A stretch of 46,406 nucleotides of DNA from Pseudomonas kitaguniensis (GTDB taxonomy: Bacteria > Pseudomonadota > Gammaproteobacteria > Pseudomonadales > Pseudomonadaceae): NCBI RefSeq assembly GCF_009296165.1, contig NZ_VUAZ01000085.1:1-46406 (forward strand), read 5' to 3'. Below, piece by piece: positions 26,399 through 35,407 of the stretch. Under the pieces are notes generated by a model. It ran no database searches. It saw only the letters and a list, made by a program, of their open reading frames with translations, and was not told where the DNA came from. Each line of letters starts with the position of its first letter. The first letter of the stretch is position 1. The position numbers and the translations under genes are program-made.

Positions 26399-27295
26399 AT
26401 GAATGCGCTGACTTTGCCGGATATTGCCGCGCAGGCTTCACGCCAAGCCTTGCCGCTCGACTGGGTGGGCATGTGCGGCATCACCTTGCCGGTGCTCATC
26501 GACGGCCAACGCCTGACCGCGACTGCCGATGCGGGTGTCAGCCTGGACGATGGCAACGCCCGTGGCATTCACATGTCACGCCTGTACCTGGCGCTGGAAA
26601 TGCTCGACCAGCAGCTTCTTACACCTGCACTTCTGCGTAATGTACTTGAGCGCTTTCTAGAGAGTCATGAAGGTTTATCTAAGAACGCCTACTTGCGTGT
26701 TCACACCGATCTGCTGATCAAACGGCCGGCGTTGGTCAGCCCGCTCGCGGGTTGGAAAGGCTACCCGGTGAGCATCGAAGCGCGTCTGGAAAACCAGATG
26801 TTCCACGTGGAACTAAAAATTGACGTGACGTACTCCTCAACCTGCCCTTGCTCCGCTGCTCTCGCCAGGCAATTGATTCAGCAGCAATTTCGCGACGATT
26901 TCGGCACCACGCCGTTACAGCATGAAGACGTATTGACCTGGCTCGGCAGCGCCAACGGCATCGTCGCAACCCCTCATAGCCAGCGCAGCAGCGCGCAGTT
27001 ATCCATTCAACTCGACGCCAACCTCACCACGTTGCCGATCACACACCTGATCGACGCTGTTGAAGCGGCGCTTGGCACCGCCGTGCAAACCGCTGTGAAA
27101 CGTGCGGACGAACAAGCCTTCGCCTTGGCCAACGGGCAGAACCTGATGTTCTGCGAAGACGCCGCCCGCCGCCTGAACCTCGCCTTGAAACGCTCGGATG
27201 CCGTCAAAGCCTTCCACCTGAAAGTGATCCACGCCGAAAGCCTGCACGCGCACGATGCCGTGGCTGAAAGCCGCTGGACAAGAGACCCTGCATGA
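26399..27295 (+). CDS. folE2: GTP cyclohydrolase IB (FolE2), zinc-independent
   Basis: 298-aa enzyme of the COG1469 family making 7,8-dihydroneopterin triphosphate from GTP, the first step of folate synthesis. The catalytic cysteine is in the TCPCS motif (Cys149), and LxxHLIDAVEAAL and the C-terminal VKAFHLKVIHAESLHAHDA segments are typical. Unlike FolE, it accepts metals other than zinc, so it replaces FolE in zinc starvation. ATG 26399 is chosen by homology; ATG 26387 is also in frame. It is the first gene of a seven-gene operon. Confidence 0.93.
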   Translation: MNALTLPDIAAQASRQALPLDWVGMCGITLPVLIDGQRLTATADAGVSLDDGNARGIHMSRLYLALEMLDQQLLTPALLRNVLERFLESHEGLSKNAYLRVHTDLLIKRPALVSPLAGWKGYPVSIEARLENQMFHVELKIDVTYSSTCPCSAALARQLIQQQFRDDFGTTPLQHEDVLTWLGSANGIVATPHSQRSSAQLSIQLDANLTTLPITHLIDAVEAALGTAVQTAVKRADEQAFALANGQNLMFCEDAARRLNLALKRSDAVKAFHLKVIHAESLHAHDAVAESRWTRDPA

Positions 27296-27960
27296 TCATC
27301 TGTAACGCATTGCGCTGGGGTGCCCCCGGCCAACCGCTGACCCCGGCGGTAGATTTGAAACTGGAAAAAGGCAGCCTCACCGGTATCATCGGCGCCAACG
27401 GCACAGGCAAGAGCAGCCTGCTCAAAGTCATCGCCGGTTTGCAAAAGCCGCTGGCCGGAACCGTCAGCGTGGAGGTTCCACGCCGTGGCGGCCTGTCGTT
27501 TCTGCCGCAGCAACAACACCTCGATCGCCAGTTCCCGATCAGCCTGCAAGAACTGGTCGCGGCAGGTTTCTGGGGCAATAAGCTCACCGCAGAACAGCGC
27601 AGCCAACGCCTGCAAGCGGTACTCGAAGACTGGTGTCTGACCGGCCTGGAACACCGACCGTTAATGGCGTTGTCCGGCGGCGAACTGCAACGCGCCCTGC
27701 TCGCCCGCATGAGCCTGGCCGAAGCGCCGGTGCTGTTGCTCGACGAACCCCACGCCGCGCTCGACGAAGAAGGCCAGGCCTTGTGCTGGAAACACATCCA
27801 CGCGTGGCATGAAGACGGCCGCACGATCATCGTCGTCTGCCATGACTTGGCGTCGGTACGCCATCACACACAGCACGTGCTGCTGATCAAAAGCAGCGGC
27901 TGCGTATTCGGCCCCAGCAAAGAACTGATCCGCCCGCAACCGCACATGCAGGTGGCCTGA
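27292..27960 (+). CDS. Zinc-type ABC transporter ATPase (ZnuC-like)
   Basis: 222-aa ABC ATPase powering metal uptake. Walker A is GANGTGKSS, the Q-loop is LPQQQHLDRQFP, the signature is LSGGELQRALLARM, Walker B is VLLLDEPHAALDEE and the H-loop is VCHDLASV. The start overlaps the folE2 stop (ATGA). It belongs to the Mn/Zn/Fe uptake group. It is probably a second zinc importer next to the standard ZnuABC encoded elsewhere. Confidence 0.9.
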   Translation: MIICNALRWGAPGQPLTPAVDLKLEKGSLTGIIGANGTGKSSLLKVIAGLQKPLAGTVSVEVPRRGGLSFLPQQQHLDRQFPISLQELVAAGFWGNKLTAEQRSQRLQAVLEDWCLTGLEHRPLMALSGGELQRALLARMSLAEAPVLLLDEPHAALDEEGQALCWKHIHAWHEDGRTIIVVCHDLASVRHHTQHVLLIKSSGCVFGPSKELIRPQPHMQVA

Positions 27961-28826
27961 TGCACTTTGCCGCGCATTTGTGGATGCCCTTCTTCGACTT
28001 CGTATTTATGCGCCGCGCCCTTATCGGCGGGTTGGTGCTCGCGTGCAGCACCGCCCCGCTGGGGGTGTTTTTGATCCTGCGCCGCATGAGCCTGATCGGC
28101 GATGCCGTGGCCCACGGCATTCTGCCCGGCGCCGCGCTGGGTTTCTGGTTCGCCGGGCTCAGCCTGCCCGCCCTGACTATCGGCGGCCTCGGCGCCGGCC
28201 TGAGCATGGCCGGGTTGTCGGCATGGATCACCCGCCGCACCGGCCTGCGCGAAGACGCCAGCCTCGCCGCCATCTACCCGATCTCGCTGGCGGCCGGCGT
28301 GCTGATCCTGGGTATCGCCGGCAAGCGCCTGGACCTCTTGCACCTGCTGTTCGGCTCAGCGCTGGCCGTCGACGAAACTACCCTCACCGGCATGCTCTGG
28401 GTCTCGAGTTTCAGCCTGATCGCCATGGCGCTGATCTATAAGCCGCTGCTGCTGGACACCCTCGACCCGCTGTTCCTGCAAACCGTCAGCCGCCTTGGCC
28501 CGCTCGCGCACGGGTTGTTCCTGACCCTGGTGGTGCTGAACCTGGTGATTGGGTTCCAGGCCATCGGCGCCTTGATGGTAGTGGGTTTGATGATGCTGCC
28601 GGCCATCGCTTCACGCTTCTGGAGCCGGCGCCTGCCGGTGTTGATCGCGGTATCGGCGGTGCTGGGATGCCTGTCGGTGTGGTTGGGTTTATTGCTGTCG
28701 TTCTACTACTCGCTCCCCAGCGGCCCGGCCATCGTGCTGGTGGCTGGTGGTGGGTATTTGCTGTCCGTGGTCTTCGGTCCGGTGCACGGTTTGCTGCGCC
28801 GCCCGCCTTTGCTTACATCCCAATGA
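27960..28826 (+). CDS. Zinc-type ABC transporter permease (ZnuB-like)
   Basis: 288-aa inner-membrane permease of the ABC-3 family with about eight hydrophobic segments. Family marks include FMRRALIGGLVLACSTAPLGVFLILRRMSLIGDAVAHGILPG and the later IGFQAIGALMVVGLMMLPA. The ATG shares one base with the TGA of the ATPase gene, and the gene for the binding protein follows after 11 bases. Confidence 0.9.
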   Translation: MHFAAHLWMPFFDFVFMRRALIGGLVLACSTAPLGVFLILRRMSLIGDAVAHGILPGAALGFWFAGLSLPALTIGGLGAGLSMAGLSAWITRRTGLREDASLAAIYPISLAAGVLILGIAGKRLDLLHLLFGSALAVDETTLTGMLWVSSFSLIAMALIYKPLLLDTLDPLFLQTVSRLGPLAHGLFLTLVVLNLVIGFQAIGALMVVGLMMLPAIASRFWSRRLPVLIAVSAVLGCLSVWLGLLLSFYYSLPSGPAIVLVAGGGYLLSVVFGPVHGLLRRPPLLTSQ

Positions 28827-28837
28827 GGTGTTTCCCG

Positions 28838-29716
28838 ATGCGCGCTCTACTCGTGCTGTTCAGCATTCTGCTGCCACTGTCGATGGCTCAGGCCGCAGAC
28901 AAACTTCAAGTGGTTACCAGCTTCAGCATTCTCGATGACATCACTCACCAGATCGGTGGCGATCACATCCAGATCAGCAACATGGTCGGCCCCGACGCCG
29001 ATGCCCATACCTATGAGCCGACGCCGGACGACGCCAAGGCGCTGCTCAAGGCCAAGCTGATCATCAAGAACGGTCTCGGCTTCGAGCCGTGGCTGGACCG
29101 TTTGGTCACCAGCACCGAAACCAAAGCCACCGTGGTCACCGCCAGCAAGGGCGTGATCTCGCACACCATGGAAGAAGACGGCGAAACCATTCCCGACCCG
29201 CACGCCTGGCACAACCTGGCCAACGCCGAAATCTATGTGAACAACATCACCAAGGCGCTGGTGGCTGCCGACCCGGCCAACAAGGCTGACTACCTGCGCA
29301 ACAGCCAGGCGTACCTGAAAGAAATCTACCGCCTGCTCGCCGAAGCCAAGGCCAAGTTCGGCGCACTGCCACCGGGCAATCGTCGCATCGTCACCTCGCA
29401 TGACGCCTTCGGTTACCTGGGCCAAGCCTACGGCATCCAGTTCCTGGCGCCGCAAGGCCTGTCGACGGAACGTGAGCCCTCGGCCGCCGAAGTTGCTGCG
29501 CTGATCACCCAGATCCGCAAAGACAAGGTCAAGGCGGTGTTCATGGAAAACATCAAGGACTCGCGCCTGCTCAAGCAAATCGCTGACGAAAGCGGCGCGC
29601 AGATCGGCGGCACGCTGTACTCCGATGCCCTCGCCGCAGAAGGCCCGGCCAGCACCTTTACCGGGCTGTTCGAATACAACCTCAATACTCTGTGCGCGGC
29701 GCTGAGCAAGCCATGA
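28838..29716 (+). CDS. Zinc-type ABC transporter substrate-binding protein (ZnuA-like)
   Basis: 292-aa periplasmic cluster A-I metal-binding protein. After the signal peptide (MRALLVLFSILLPLSMAQA) the likely metal ligands are His57 (DAHTYEP), His122 (DPHAWHN), His188 (TSHDAFGYL) and Asp263 (YSDAL). The His-rich loop present in many ZnuA proteins is absent, only a short acidic TMEEDGET segment being there, as in AztC-like or zinc/manganese-binding relatives. A GAGG ribosome-binding sequence overlaps the permease stop. Zinc specificity is inferred from the Zur context. Confidence 0.88.
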   Translation: MRALLVLFSILLPLSMAQAADKLQVVTSFSILDDITHQIGGDHIQISNMVGPDADAHTYEPTPDDAKALLKAKLIIKNGLGFEPWLDRLVTSTETKATVVTASKGVISHTMEEDGETIPDPHAWHNLANAEIYVNNITKALVAADPANKADYLRNSQAYLKEIYRLLAEAKAKFGALPPGNRRIVTSHDAFGYLGQAYGIQFLAPQGLSTEREPSAAEVAALITQIRKDKVKAVFMENIKDSRLLKQIADESGAQIGGTLYSDALAAEGPASTFTGLFEYNLNTLCAALSKP

Positions 29717-30138
29717 CAGTGAGCATGCTCGACTTGGAAGGGGCTGCCGTCGGCAGCCGCTTTCCACTCGAACCCGTGCTCGACGCACTGCCGTGGAACA
29801 GCGATGGCCTGATTGCCGCCATCGCCCAGCAACACGGCAGCGGCGAGGTGTTGATGCTGGCCTGGATGAACCGCCAGGCCCTGAAAGAAACCCTGGCCAC
29901 CGGGCAAGTCTGCTACTGGTCGCGCTCGCGCCAGCACCTGTGGCGCAAAGGCGAAAGCTCCGGCCACTGGCAACAGTTGGTCGAGGCCCGCCTGGATTGC
30001 GACGGCGACGCCGTGCTGCTGATCGTCGACCAGCAAGGCCCGGCTTGCCACACCGGCCGGCCCACTTGCTTCTACAACGCCATCGACGGCGACCACGTTT
30101 ACATCATTACCGCGCCTCTCAAGGAACCCGCAGCATGA
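29713..30138 (+). CDS. hisI2: Phosphoribosyl-AMP cyclohydrolase paralogue (HisI2)
   Basis: 141-aa enzyme of the third step of histidine synthesis, opening the purine ring of phosphoribosyl-AMP. The MLAWMNRQAL and RSRQHLWRKGESSGHWQ motifs and the metal site DCDGDA with ACHTGRPTCF (Cys96, Cys112, Cys119) are all present. The cysteine ligands of ordinary HisI are kept, so zinc sparing is not obvious from the sequence; it may bind zinc more tightly or be loaded by the COG0523 proteins. The start overlaps the binding-protein stop (ATGA). Zur-controlled hisI paralogues are known in other proteobacteria. Confidence 0.9.
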   Translation: MTVSMLDLEGAAVGSRFPLEPVLDALPWNSDGLIAAIAQQHGSGEVLMLAWMNRQALKETLATGQVCYWSRSRQHLWRKGESSGHWQQLVEARLDCDGDAVLLIVDQQGPACHTGRPTCFYNAIDGDHVYIITAPLKEPAA

Positions 30139-30695
30139 TCCGTAAAAACCCTTCCGGCGACCTGCCGGTGATTGCTGAATCCGCCTACGTCGACAAGACC
30201 GCGATCATCTGCGGCAAGGTGATCATCGGCGAGAACGTGTTTGTCGGCCCGTACGCCGTGATCCGCGCCGACGAAGTCGACGCCACCGGTGACATGGACC
30301 CCATCACCATCGGCGCCAACTCGAATATTCAGGACGGCGTAGTGATTCACTCCAAGTCCGGCGCGGCGGTGACCATCGGCGAATTCACCTCAATCGCTCA
30401 CCGCTCCATCGTCCACGGCCCGTGCAGCGTTGGTGACCGCGTGTTCATCGGCTTCAACAGCGTGTTGTTCAACTGCGCCGTGGGCGATGGGTGCGTGGTG
30501 CGCCACAACTCGGTGGTCGACGGCCGCGACCTGCCCGCTGCGTTCTACGTGCCCTCCACCACGCGCATCGGGCCGAACACCGACCTCTCGCAGTTCCCGC
30601 CGGTGAGCGTCAGTGCCTCAGAGTTTTCCGAAGACGTGGCGCGCACCAACGTCGACTTGGTACGCGGCTACAAAGCCCTGCAAAACGAGTTCTGA
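30135..30695 (+). CDS. Gamma-class carbonic anhydrase family protein
   Basis: 186-aa left-handed beta-helix protein with hexapeptide repeats (IICGKVIIGENVFVGPYAVIRAD, VTIGEFTSIAHRSIVHG). The three metal-binding His of gamma carbonic anhydrases are visible at His72, His89 and His94. These enzymes can use iron or cobalt as well as zinc, so this could replace a zinc-only beta-class enzyme. The start overlaps the hisI2 stop (ATGA), and pyrC2 follows after three bases. Confidence 0.9.
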   Translation: MIRKNPSGDLPVIAESAYVDKTAIICGKVIIGENVFVGPYAVIRADEVDATGDMDPITIGANSNIQDGVVIHSKSGAAVTIGEFTSIAHRSIVHGPCSVGDRVFIGFNSVLFNCAVGDGCVVRHNSVVDGRDLPAAFYVPSTTRIGPNTDLSQFPPVSVSASEFSEDVARTNVDLVRGYKALQNEF

Positions 30696-30698
30696 ACC

Positions 30699-32036
30699 AT
30701 GAGCCGCCTGCTGATCCGCAATGCCCGTCTGGTCAATGAAGGCCAGGAGTTCGATGCTGATGTATTGGTCGCCAACGGCCGCATCGAGAAGATTGCCCGC
30801 AGCATTGAAGGCCACAACGAACCGGTGGAAATCGACGCCCAAGGCCAGTGGTTGCTGCCGGGGATGATTGATGACCAAGTGCACTTTCGCGACCCCGGCG
30901 CGCCCGACAAAGGCAGCTTCTACAGCGAGTCTCGCGCTGCGGTGGCGGGTGGCATCACCAGCTTTATGGACATGCCCAACACCCAACCCGCCACGTTGAA
31001 CCTGCAAGCCCTGGCGGATAAAAAGCGCCGCGCCGCGCTGCACTCGGTGGCCAATTACGGCTTTCACTTTGGCGTGAGCAACGACAACCTCGACACCATC
31101 GCCGCCCTCGACCCGCGAGAGGTGGCCGGGGTCAAAGTGTTCATGGGCGCGTCCACCGGCAATATGCTGGTGGACGACCCACGGATTCTGGAACGGCTGT
31201 TTGCCGAAGTGCCGACCATTCTGCTGGCTCACTGCGAACACACGCCGAGCATCCTGGCCAACACGCAGCGCCTGCGCGAACGCTTCGGCGAGCACATCCC
31301 CGCCGTCGCGCACTCGCTGATTCGCGACGCTGAAGCGTGTTATCGCTCGTCATCGTTTGCGGTGGAACTGGCCAAGCGTCACGGCACGCGCCTGCACGTG
31401 CTGCACCTGACCAGCGCCCGCGAGCTGGACTTGTTCGAAGACAAACCACTGGCCGAAAAACGCATCACCGCCGAGGTGTGCCTGCACCACCTGCTGTTCG
31501 ATGACCGCGACTATCATCGCCTCGGTAACCAGATCAAATGCAACCCGTCGATCAAGACCCGCGCCGACCGCGACGCGCTGCGCCTGGCCTTGTTGAGTGA
31601 TCGTCTGGATGTGATCGGCAGTGACCACGCGCCGCATACCTGGGCGCAAAAACAGTTGGGCTATGACCAGGCGCCGTCCGGGTTACCACTGGTGCAACAC
31701 GCGCTGCCGGCGTTGCTGGAATTGGTAGCCGACGGGCACTTACCGCTGACCACGCTGGTGGCGAAAACCAGCCACCGCGTGGCCGACCTGTTCGCCATCC
31801 CGGATCGCGGCTATGTGCGCGAAGGTTATTGGGCCGACCTGGTGCTGATCAAGCCTGAAGCAGAAGGCAAACCCGTCAGTAGCCAACCGATCCTGGCGCG
31901 CTGCGGCTGGACACCCTTCGCCGAGCGCAGCTTTCGCCACAGCGTCAGCACCACGCTGGTGTCCGGCCACCTGGCGTGGCACAACGGCGAGGTGGTGGAG
32001 AGTTGCCAGGGTTTGCCGTTGTATTTTCTGCGTTAA
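30699..32036 (+). CDS. pyrC2: Dihydroorotase paralogue (PyrC2)
   Basis: 445-aa amidohydrolase closing carbamoyl-aspartate to dihydroorotate in pyrimidine synthesis. It keeps the carbamylated lysine (Lys146 in VKVFMG), the later metal histidines (His178 in LLAHCE, His236 in VLHLTSA) and the catalytic Asp309 (GSDHAPH). The usual DxHxHxR metal motif reads DDQVHFR (58-64), with Gln60 in place of the first His. The same DDQVHFR form occurs in some other bacterial dihydroorotases, so it is a subfamily trait, but it may alter metal number or affinity. Last gene of the zinc-sparing operon. Confidence 0.9.
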   Translation: MSRLLIRNARLVNEGQEFDADVLVANGRIEKIARSIEGHNEPVEIDAQGQWLLPGMIDDQVHFRDPGAPDKGSFYSESRAAVAGGITSFMDMPNTQPATLNLQALADKKRRAALHSVANYGFHFGVSNDNLDTIAALDPREVAGVKVFMGASTGNMLVDDPRILERLFAEVPTILLAHCEHTPSILANTQRLRERFGEHIPAVAHSLIRDAEACYRSSSFAVELAKRHGTRLHVLHLTSARELDLFEDKPLAEKRITAEVCLHHLLFDDRDYHRLGNQIKCNPSIKTRADRDALRLALLSDRLDVIGSDHAPHTWAQKQLGYDQAPSGLPLVQHALPALLELVADGHLPLTTLVAKTSHRVADLFAIPDRGYVREGYWADLVLIKPEAEGKPVSSQPILARCGWTPFAERSFRHSVSTTLVSGHLAWHNGEVVESCQGLPLYFLR

Positions 32037-32554
32037 GCGCGGGGTTTGACCGTACCGCAATCGTTGCCCAACCACTGGGCGTGGCTGTCCAGGCTGCCCT
32101 TTTGCTGAATGCCGGTGGCATTGAATGTGCCGATGACGGTGGTGGTGAATTCCTTCTGACTCTGGAACGTCGCAACGCCGGTGCCTTGCGCTTTCGGGCA
32201 ACTGAAACGGAATTTCCACTGGTTGCCGGTCTTGTCGGTGACTTGCTGCTTGCAACCCGATTGCGGGTCGGTCAGCGGGATCGAGTCAGAGGCGACCTGA
32301 GCTGGGGTGAGGCATACCTGCACGCCTTTACCCGCCATGGTGATGCCCTGTTTTTCGAGCATGGCACGCTGTTCAGGCGTCATCTGTTGCTTGAGCTGAC
32401 CGAGAATCAGCGACAGGTCGGGCAAGTCCTGGTTATCGACTTTCATGTTGCTGGTGGTCAATTCCCACAAACCCGGCGCCAGCATCTGCGCCTGAGCCGC
32501 CACGGGCAGCGACAGTCCAACAACCATTGCCAAACCAAGCAGACGAGCATTCAT
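32033..32554 (-). CDS. DUF3617 domain-containing periplasmic protein
   Basis: 173 aa with signal peptide (MNARLLGLAMVVGLSLPVAAQA) and a DUF3617 domain (LAPGLWELTTSNMKV, VCLTPAQVA, WKFRFSCPKAQGTGVATF). Four Cys in the mature part may form disulfides. No function is known to me. It converges on pyrC2 with a four-base overlap and is divergent from the cardiolipin synthase gene; nothing suggests it belongs to the zinc operon. Confidence 0.85.
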   Translation of the reverse strand: MNARLLGLAMVVGLSLPVAAQAQMLAPGLWELTTSNMKVDNQDLPDLSLILGQLKQQMTPEQRAMLEKQGITMAGKGVQVCLTPAQVASDSIPLTDPQSGCKQQVTDKTGNQWKFRFSCPKAQGTGVATFQSQKEFTTTVIGTFNATGIQQKGSLDSHAQWLGNDCGTVKPRA

Positions 32555-32684
32555 CGGGTAACTCCTGGGTAATTGTGGGCGTTAGACGCCGCAAGGGTGC
32601 CAGTGTTGCACGGCAAATAAAATAGCGACATTCACAGCCGTTCATGGTCTGTTAGGCAATGGATTGCCTGGAGTTACGTCGTTC

Positions 32685-34124
32685 ATGGATTTTTTTGGGC
32701 CGCACCTGCTCGCCTACTTCATCGCCACCCTGCACTTTCTCGGCACGCTGGCCGCGCTCCACGCAGTGCTGACCGTCAGAACCGCCCAAGGCTCGATTGC
32801 CTGGGCCTTGTCGCTGATGTTCATGCCTTACCTCACGCTGATTCCCTACCTGATCTTCGGCCGCAGCACCTTCGACGCGTATATCCAGGCGCGTCGCCAG
32901 GCCAACCAGGAAATGCACACAGCGATTACCGAACTGAACTGGCGCCCGTGGGTGGAAGAAGCCCTCGCCGCGCGCAACTCCAGCGCCTACGCCTCGCTGC
33001 GCGCCATGCCCAAGCTGGGCCGAATGCCGTGCCTGGCCAACAACCAGGTACGCTTGCTGATCAATGGCGACGCCACGTTCAGTGCGATCTTTGACGCGAT
33101 TCGCAGCGCCAAAACCGCTGTGTTGTTTCAATTTTTCATCATTCATGACGACGAACTCGGCCGCCAACTGCACACCTTGCTCAAGCAGAAGGCGGCTGAA
33201 GGCGTCGACATTCACGTACTCTACGACCGCATCGGCAGCCACGCGCTGCCGCACCGTTATGTGCAATCGCTGCGCGACGCCGGGGTAAAAGTGAAAGCAT
33301 TCGCCACCCGCAGCGGCTGGCTCAACCGTTTCCAGGTCAACTTTCGCAACCACCGCAAAATCGTGGTGGTCGACGGCATTACCGGGTTTGTCGGCGGGCA
33401 TAACGTCGGCGATGAGTACCTCGGCAAAAAACCGCCATTGGCGCCGTGGCGCGACACCCACGTGCAGGTCACCGGCCCGGTGGTGGCGTGCCTGCAGGAA
33501 TCGTTTGCCGAAGACTGGTTCTGGGCCGCGCGTGAACTGCCGCCGCTGATCCTGCCCGACGCCTACCCCGAACACGGCGTGCTCTGCCAATTGCTCGCCA
33601 GCGGCCCGGCCGACCCGTACGAAACCTGCTCGCTGTTTTTTGTCGAGGCGATACACGCAGCCACCGAACGCGTGTGGATCACCAGCCCGTATTTTGTCCC
33701 CGATGAAGCCGTGTTCGCAGCCCTGCGCCTGGCCGTGTTGCGCGGCGTCGACGTGCGCCTGTTGCTGCCATCACGCCCCGACCACCGCATCGTCTACGCC
33801 GCCTCCAGCCTGTACGCGATTGAAGCGGTGCGCGCAGGCGTGCGGGTGTTCCGCTATACGCCGGGTTTTCTGCATCAAAAAGTGGTGCTGGTGGACAGTG
33901 AAATCAGCGCAATCGGCAGCGCGAACATGGACAACCGATCATTCCGGCTGAATTTCGAAGTGATGTTGCTGACGGTGGATGAGGCGTTTGCAGGCCAAGT
34001 CGAGCGGATGCTGCTGGACGACTTCGCGCTGGCCCATGAAGTCAGCCAAGAAGAAAGCCGCGAAACCCGCCGCCTTCAACAACTGGGCATGCGCGTCGCG
34101 CGGCTTATTTCACCGATCCTCTAA
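32685..34124 (+). CDS. clsA: Cardiolipin synthase A
   Basis: 479-aa inner-membrane enzyme that condenses two phosphatidylglycerols to cardiolipin and glycerol. Two N-terminal membrane helices ([38 protein letters not shown]) are followed by two phospholipase D HKD motifs: [17 protein letters not shown] and [17 protein letters not shown]. The length equals that of ClsA. ATG 32685 is preferred over TTG 32664 because of the GGAG sequence before it and the correct length. Convergent with cfa, leaving 13 bases between stops. Confidence 0.94.
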   Translation: MDFFGPHLLAYFIATLHFLGTLAALHAVLTVRTAQGSIAWALSLMFMPYLTLIPYLIFGRSTFDAYIQARRQANQEMHTAITELNWRPWVEEALAARNSSAYASLRAMPKLGRMPCLANNQVRLLINGDATFSAIFDAIRSAKTAVLFQFFIIHDDELGRQLHTLLKQKAAEGVDIHVLYDRIGSHALPHRYVQSLRDAGVKVKAFATRSGWLNRFQVNFRNHRKIVVVDGITGFVGGHNVGDEYLGKKPPLAPWRDTHVQVTGPVVACLQESFAEDWFWAARELPPLILPDAYPEHGVLCQLLASGPADPYETCSLFFVEAIHAATERVWITSPYFVPDEAVFAALRLAVLRGVDVRLLLPSRPDHRIVYAASSLYAIEAVRAGVRVFRYTPGFLHQKVVLVDSEISAIGSANMDNRSFRLNFEVMLLTVDEAFAGQVERMLLDDFALAHEVSQEESRETRRLQQLGMRVARLISPIL

Positions 34125-34137
34125 TAAACTGTGAGGC

Positions 34138-35322
34138 TCAACGGTAAATATCTTCCCGCGTCCACGGCAGTTCATGGCTGCCATCGGCGTGCGGTTTTAC
34201 CGCGAGTATCTGGTGCAGGTTGATCCAGCCGCGTGCAAACGCATAGGCGCAACCCGCCAGGTACAGGCGCCAAATACGTAACGCCTGCTCGGGCACCATT
34301 TTCGCGGCCGCTTCCAGGTTGTCTTCCAGGCGCTCGCTCCAATGGTCCAGGGTGCGTGCGTAGTGCAGGCGCAGGCTTTCGACATCGACCACTTCAAGCC
34401 CCACTTCACTGACCTCGGCGGTCATCATCGCCAAGTGCGGCAGTTCGCCATTGGGGAACACATAACGCTCGATAAACTCCCCGGCGCCACGGCCTACAGG
34501 GCGACCGTCAGTATGCTTGGCGGTAATGCCATGGTTCATCACCAGGCCGCCTTCACGCACCGCACCGAACAGCGTTTTACAGTACTGCGCCAAGTTGGCG
34601 TGGCCGACGTGTTCAAACATACCCACGCTGACCACTTTGTCGAAGCGGCCGTCTTGCGGCAGGTCGCGATAATCGAGCAATTGCAGGTCCACCTGGCCTT
34701 CCAGGCCTTCAGCTTTCACCCGTTCGCGCGCCAGTGCCAGTTGCTCTTTGCTCAAGGTGATGCCAAAAACCCTGACCCCAAACTCGCGCGCCGCAAAACG
34801 CGCCAGCCCGCCCCAGCCACAGCCTACATCGAGCAGATACTCGCCCGGCTGCAAGCGCAGTTTGCGGCACAGGTGGCGAAATTTGTCTTGTTGAGCCTGG
34901 TCGATGGACTCGCTGCCGGTTTCGAAATACCCACAGGAGTACGCCATGTCCTGATCCAGCCACAGCTGGTAGAACTCATTGGACAGGTCGTAATGGTAGG
35001 AAATGGCCGCTGCGTCAGTGGCTTTGTCGTGGATCGAGCGCACCGGAAGATTATCGTCGTCATCGTCAATCAGGGCATGACTCAGCTCGTCACACACCCG
35101 TATGACCTCAGTGATGGAGCCTTCCAGCTCCAGTTTGCCCTCGACAAAGGCTTCGCCCAAAGCGTTGAGCGTTGGATGGGTCAGCTGGGAAACAACCGTG
35201 GGGTCCTTCACCACGATGGTCACACTGGGCTCGGGGCCCAAGTTGAATTCATGGCCGTCCCAGAGTCGCAGACGCAGCGGTAGCTGAAGATTCTGTAAGG
35301 CCGGTGGAAGTTGCGCGAGCAT
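34138..35322 (-). CDS. cfa: Cyclopropane-fatty-acyl-phospholipid synthase
   Basis: 394-aa SAM-dependent enzyme that adds a methylene group across cis double bonds in membrane phospholipids. The SAM motif is LLDVGCGWGGLARFAAREFG, and SYHYDLSNEFYQLWLDQDMAYSCGYF, MFEHVG and the C-terminal RIWRLYLAGCAYAF are typical. A run of five Asp (DDDDD, about residues 86-90) lies in the N-terminal region. AAGGGGGG precedes ATG 35322. It lies 85 bases after bufC on the same strand, with a GCTATC/GATAGC hairpin in between, so it probably has its own promoter. Confidence 0.94.
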   Translation of the reverse strand: MLAQLPPALQNLQLPLRLRLWDGHEFNLGPEPSVTIVVKDPTVVSQLTHPTLNALGEAFVEGKLELEGSITEVIRVCDELSHALIDDDDDNLPVRSIHDKATDAAAISYHYDLSNEFYQLWLDQDMAYSCGYFETGSESIDQAQQDKFRHLCRKLRLQPGEYLLDVGCGWGGLARFAAREFGVRVFGITLSKEQLALARERVKAEGLEGQVDLQLLDYRDLPQDGRFDKVVSVGMFEHVGHANLAQYCKTLFGAVREGGLVMNHGITAKHTDGRPVGRGAGEFIERYVFPNGELPHLAMMTAEVSEVGLEVVDVESLRLHYARTLDHWSERLEDNLEAAAKMVPEQALRIWRLYLAGCAYAFARGWINLHQILAVKPHADGSHELPWTREDIYR

Positions 35323-35407
35323 GAGTAATCCCCCCTTGTTTCAGACGTCTGGAATGAGGGTAGACCATAGACAAAGTAGGAAGCTATCTATTTTTGATAG
35401 CGCTACG

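Noticed and set aside
21269..32036. Zinc island as a recently acquired genomic island
   Set aside because: No integrase, tRNA or direct repeats are seen and base composition looks like the flanks; similar clusters are known in other pseudomonads.
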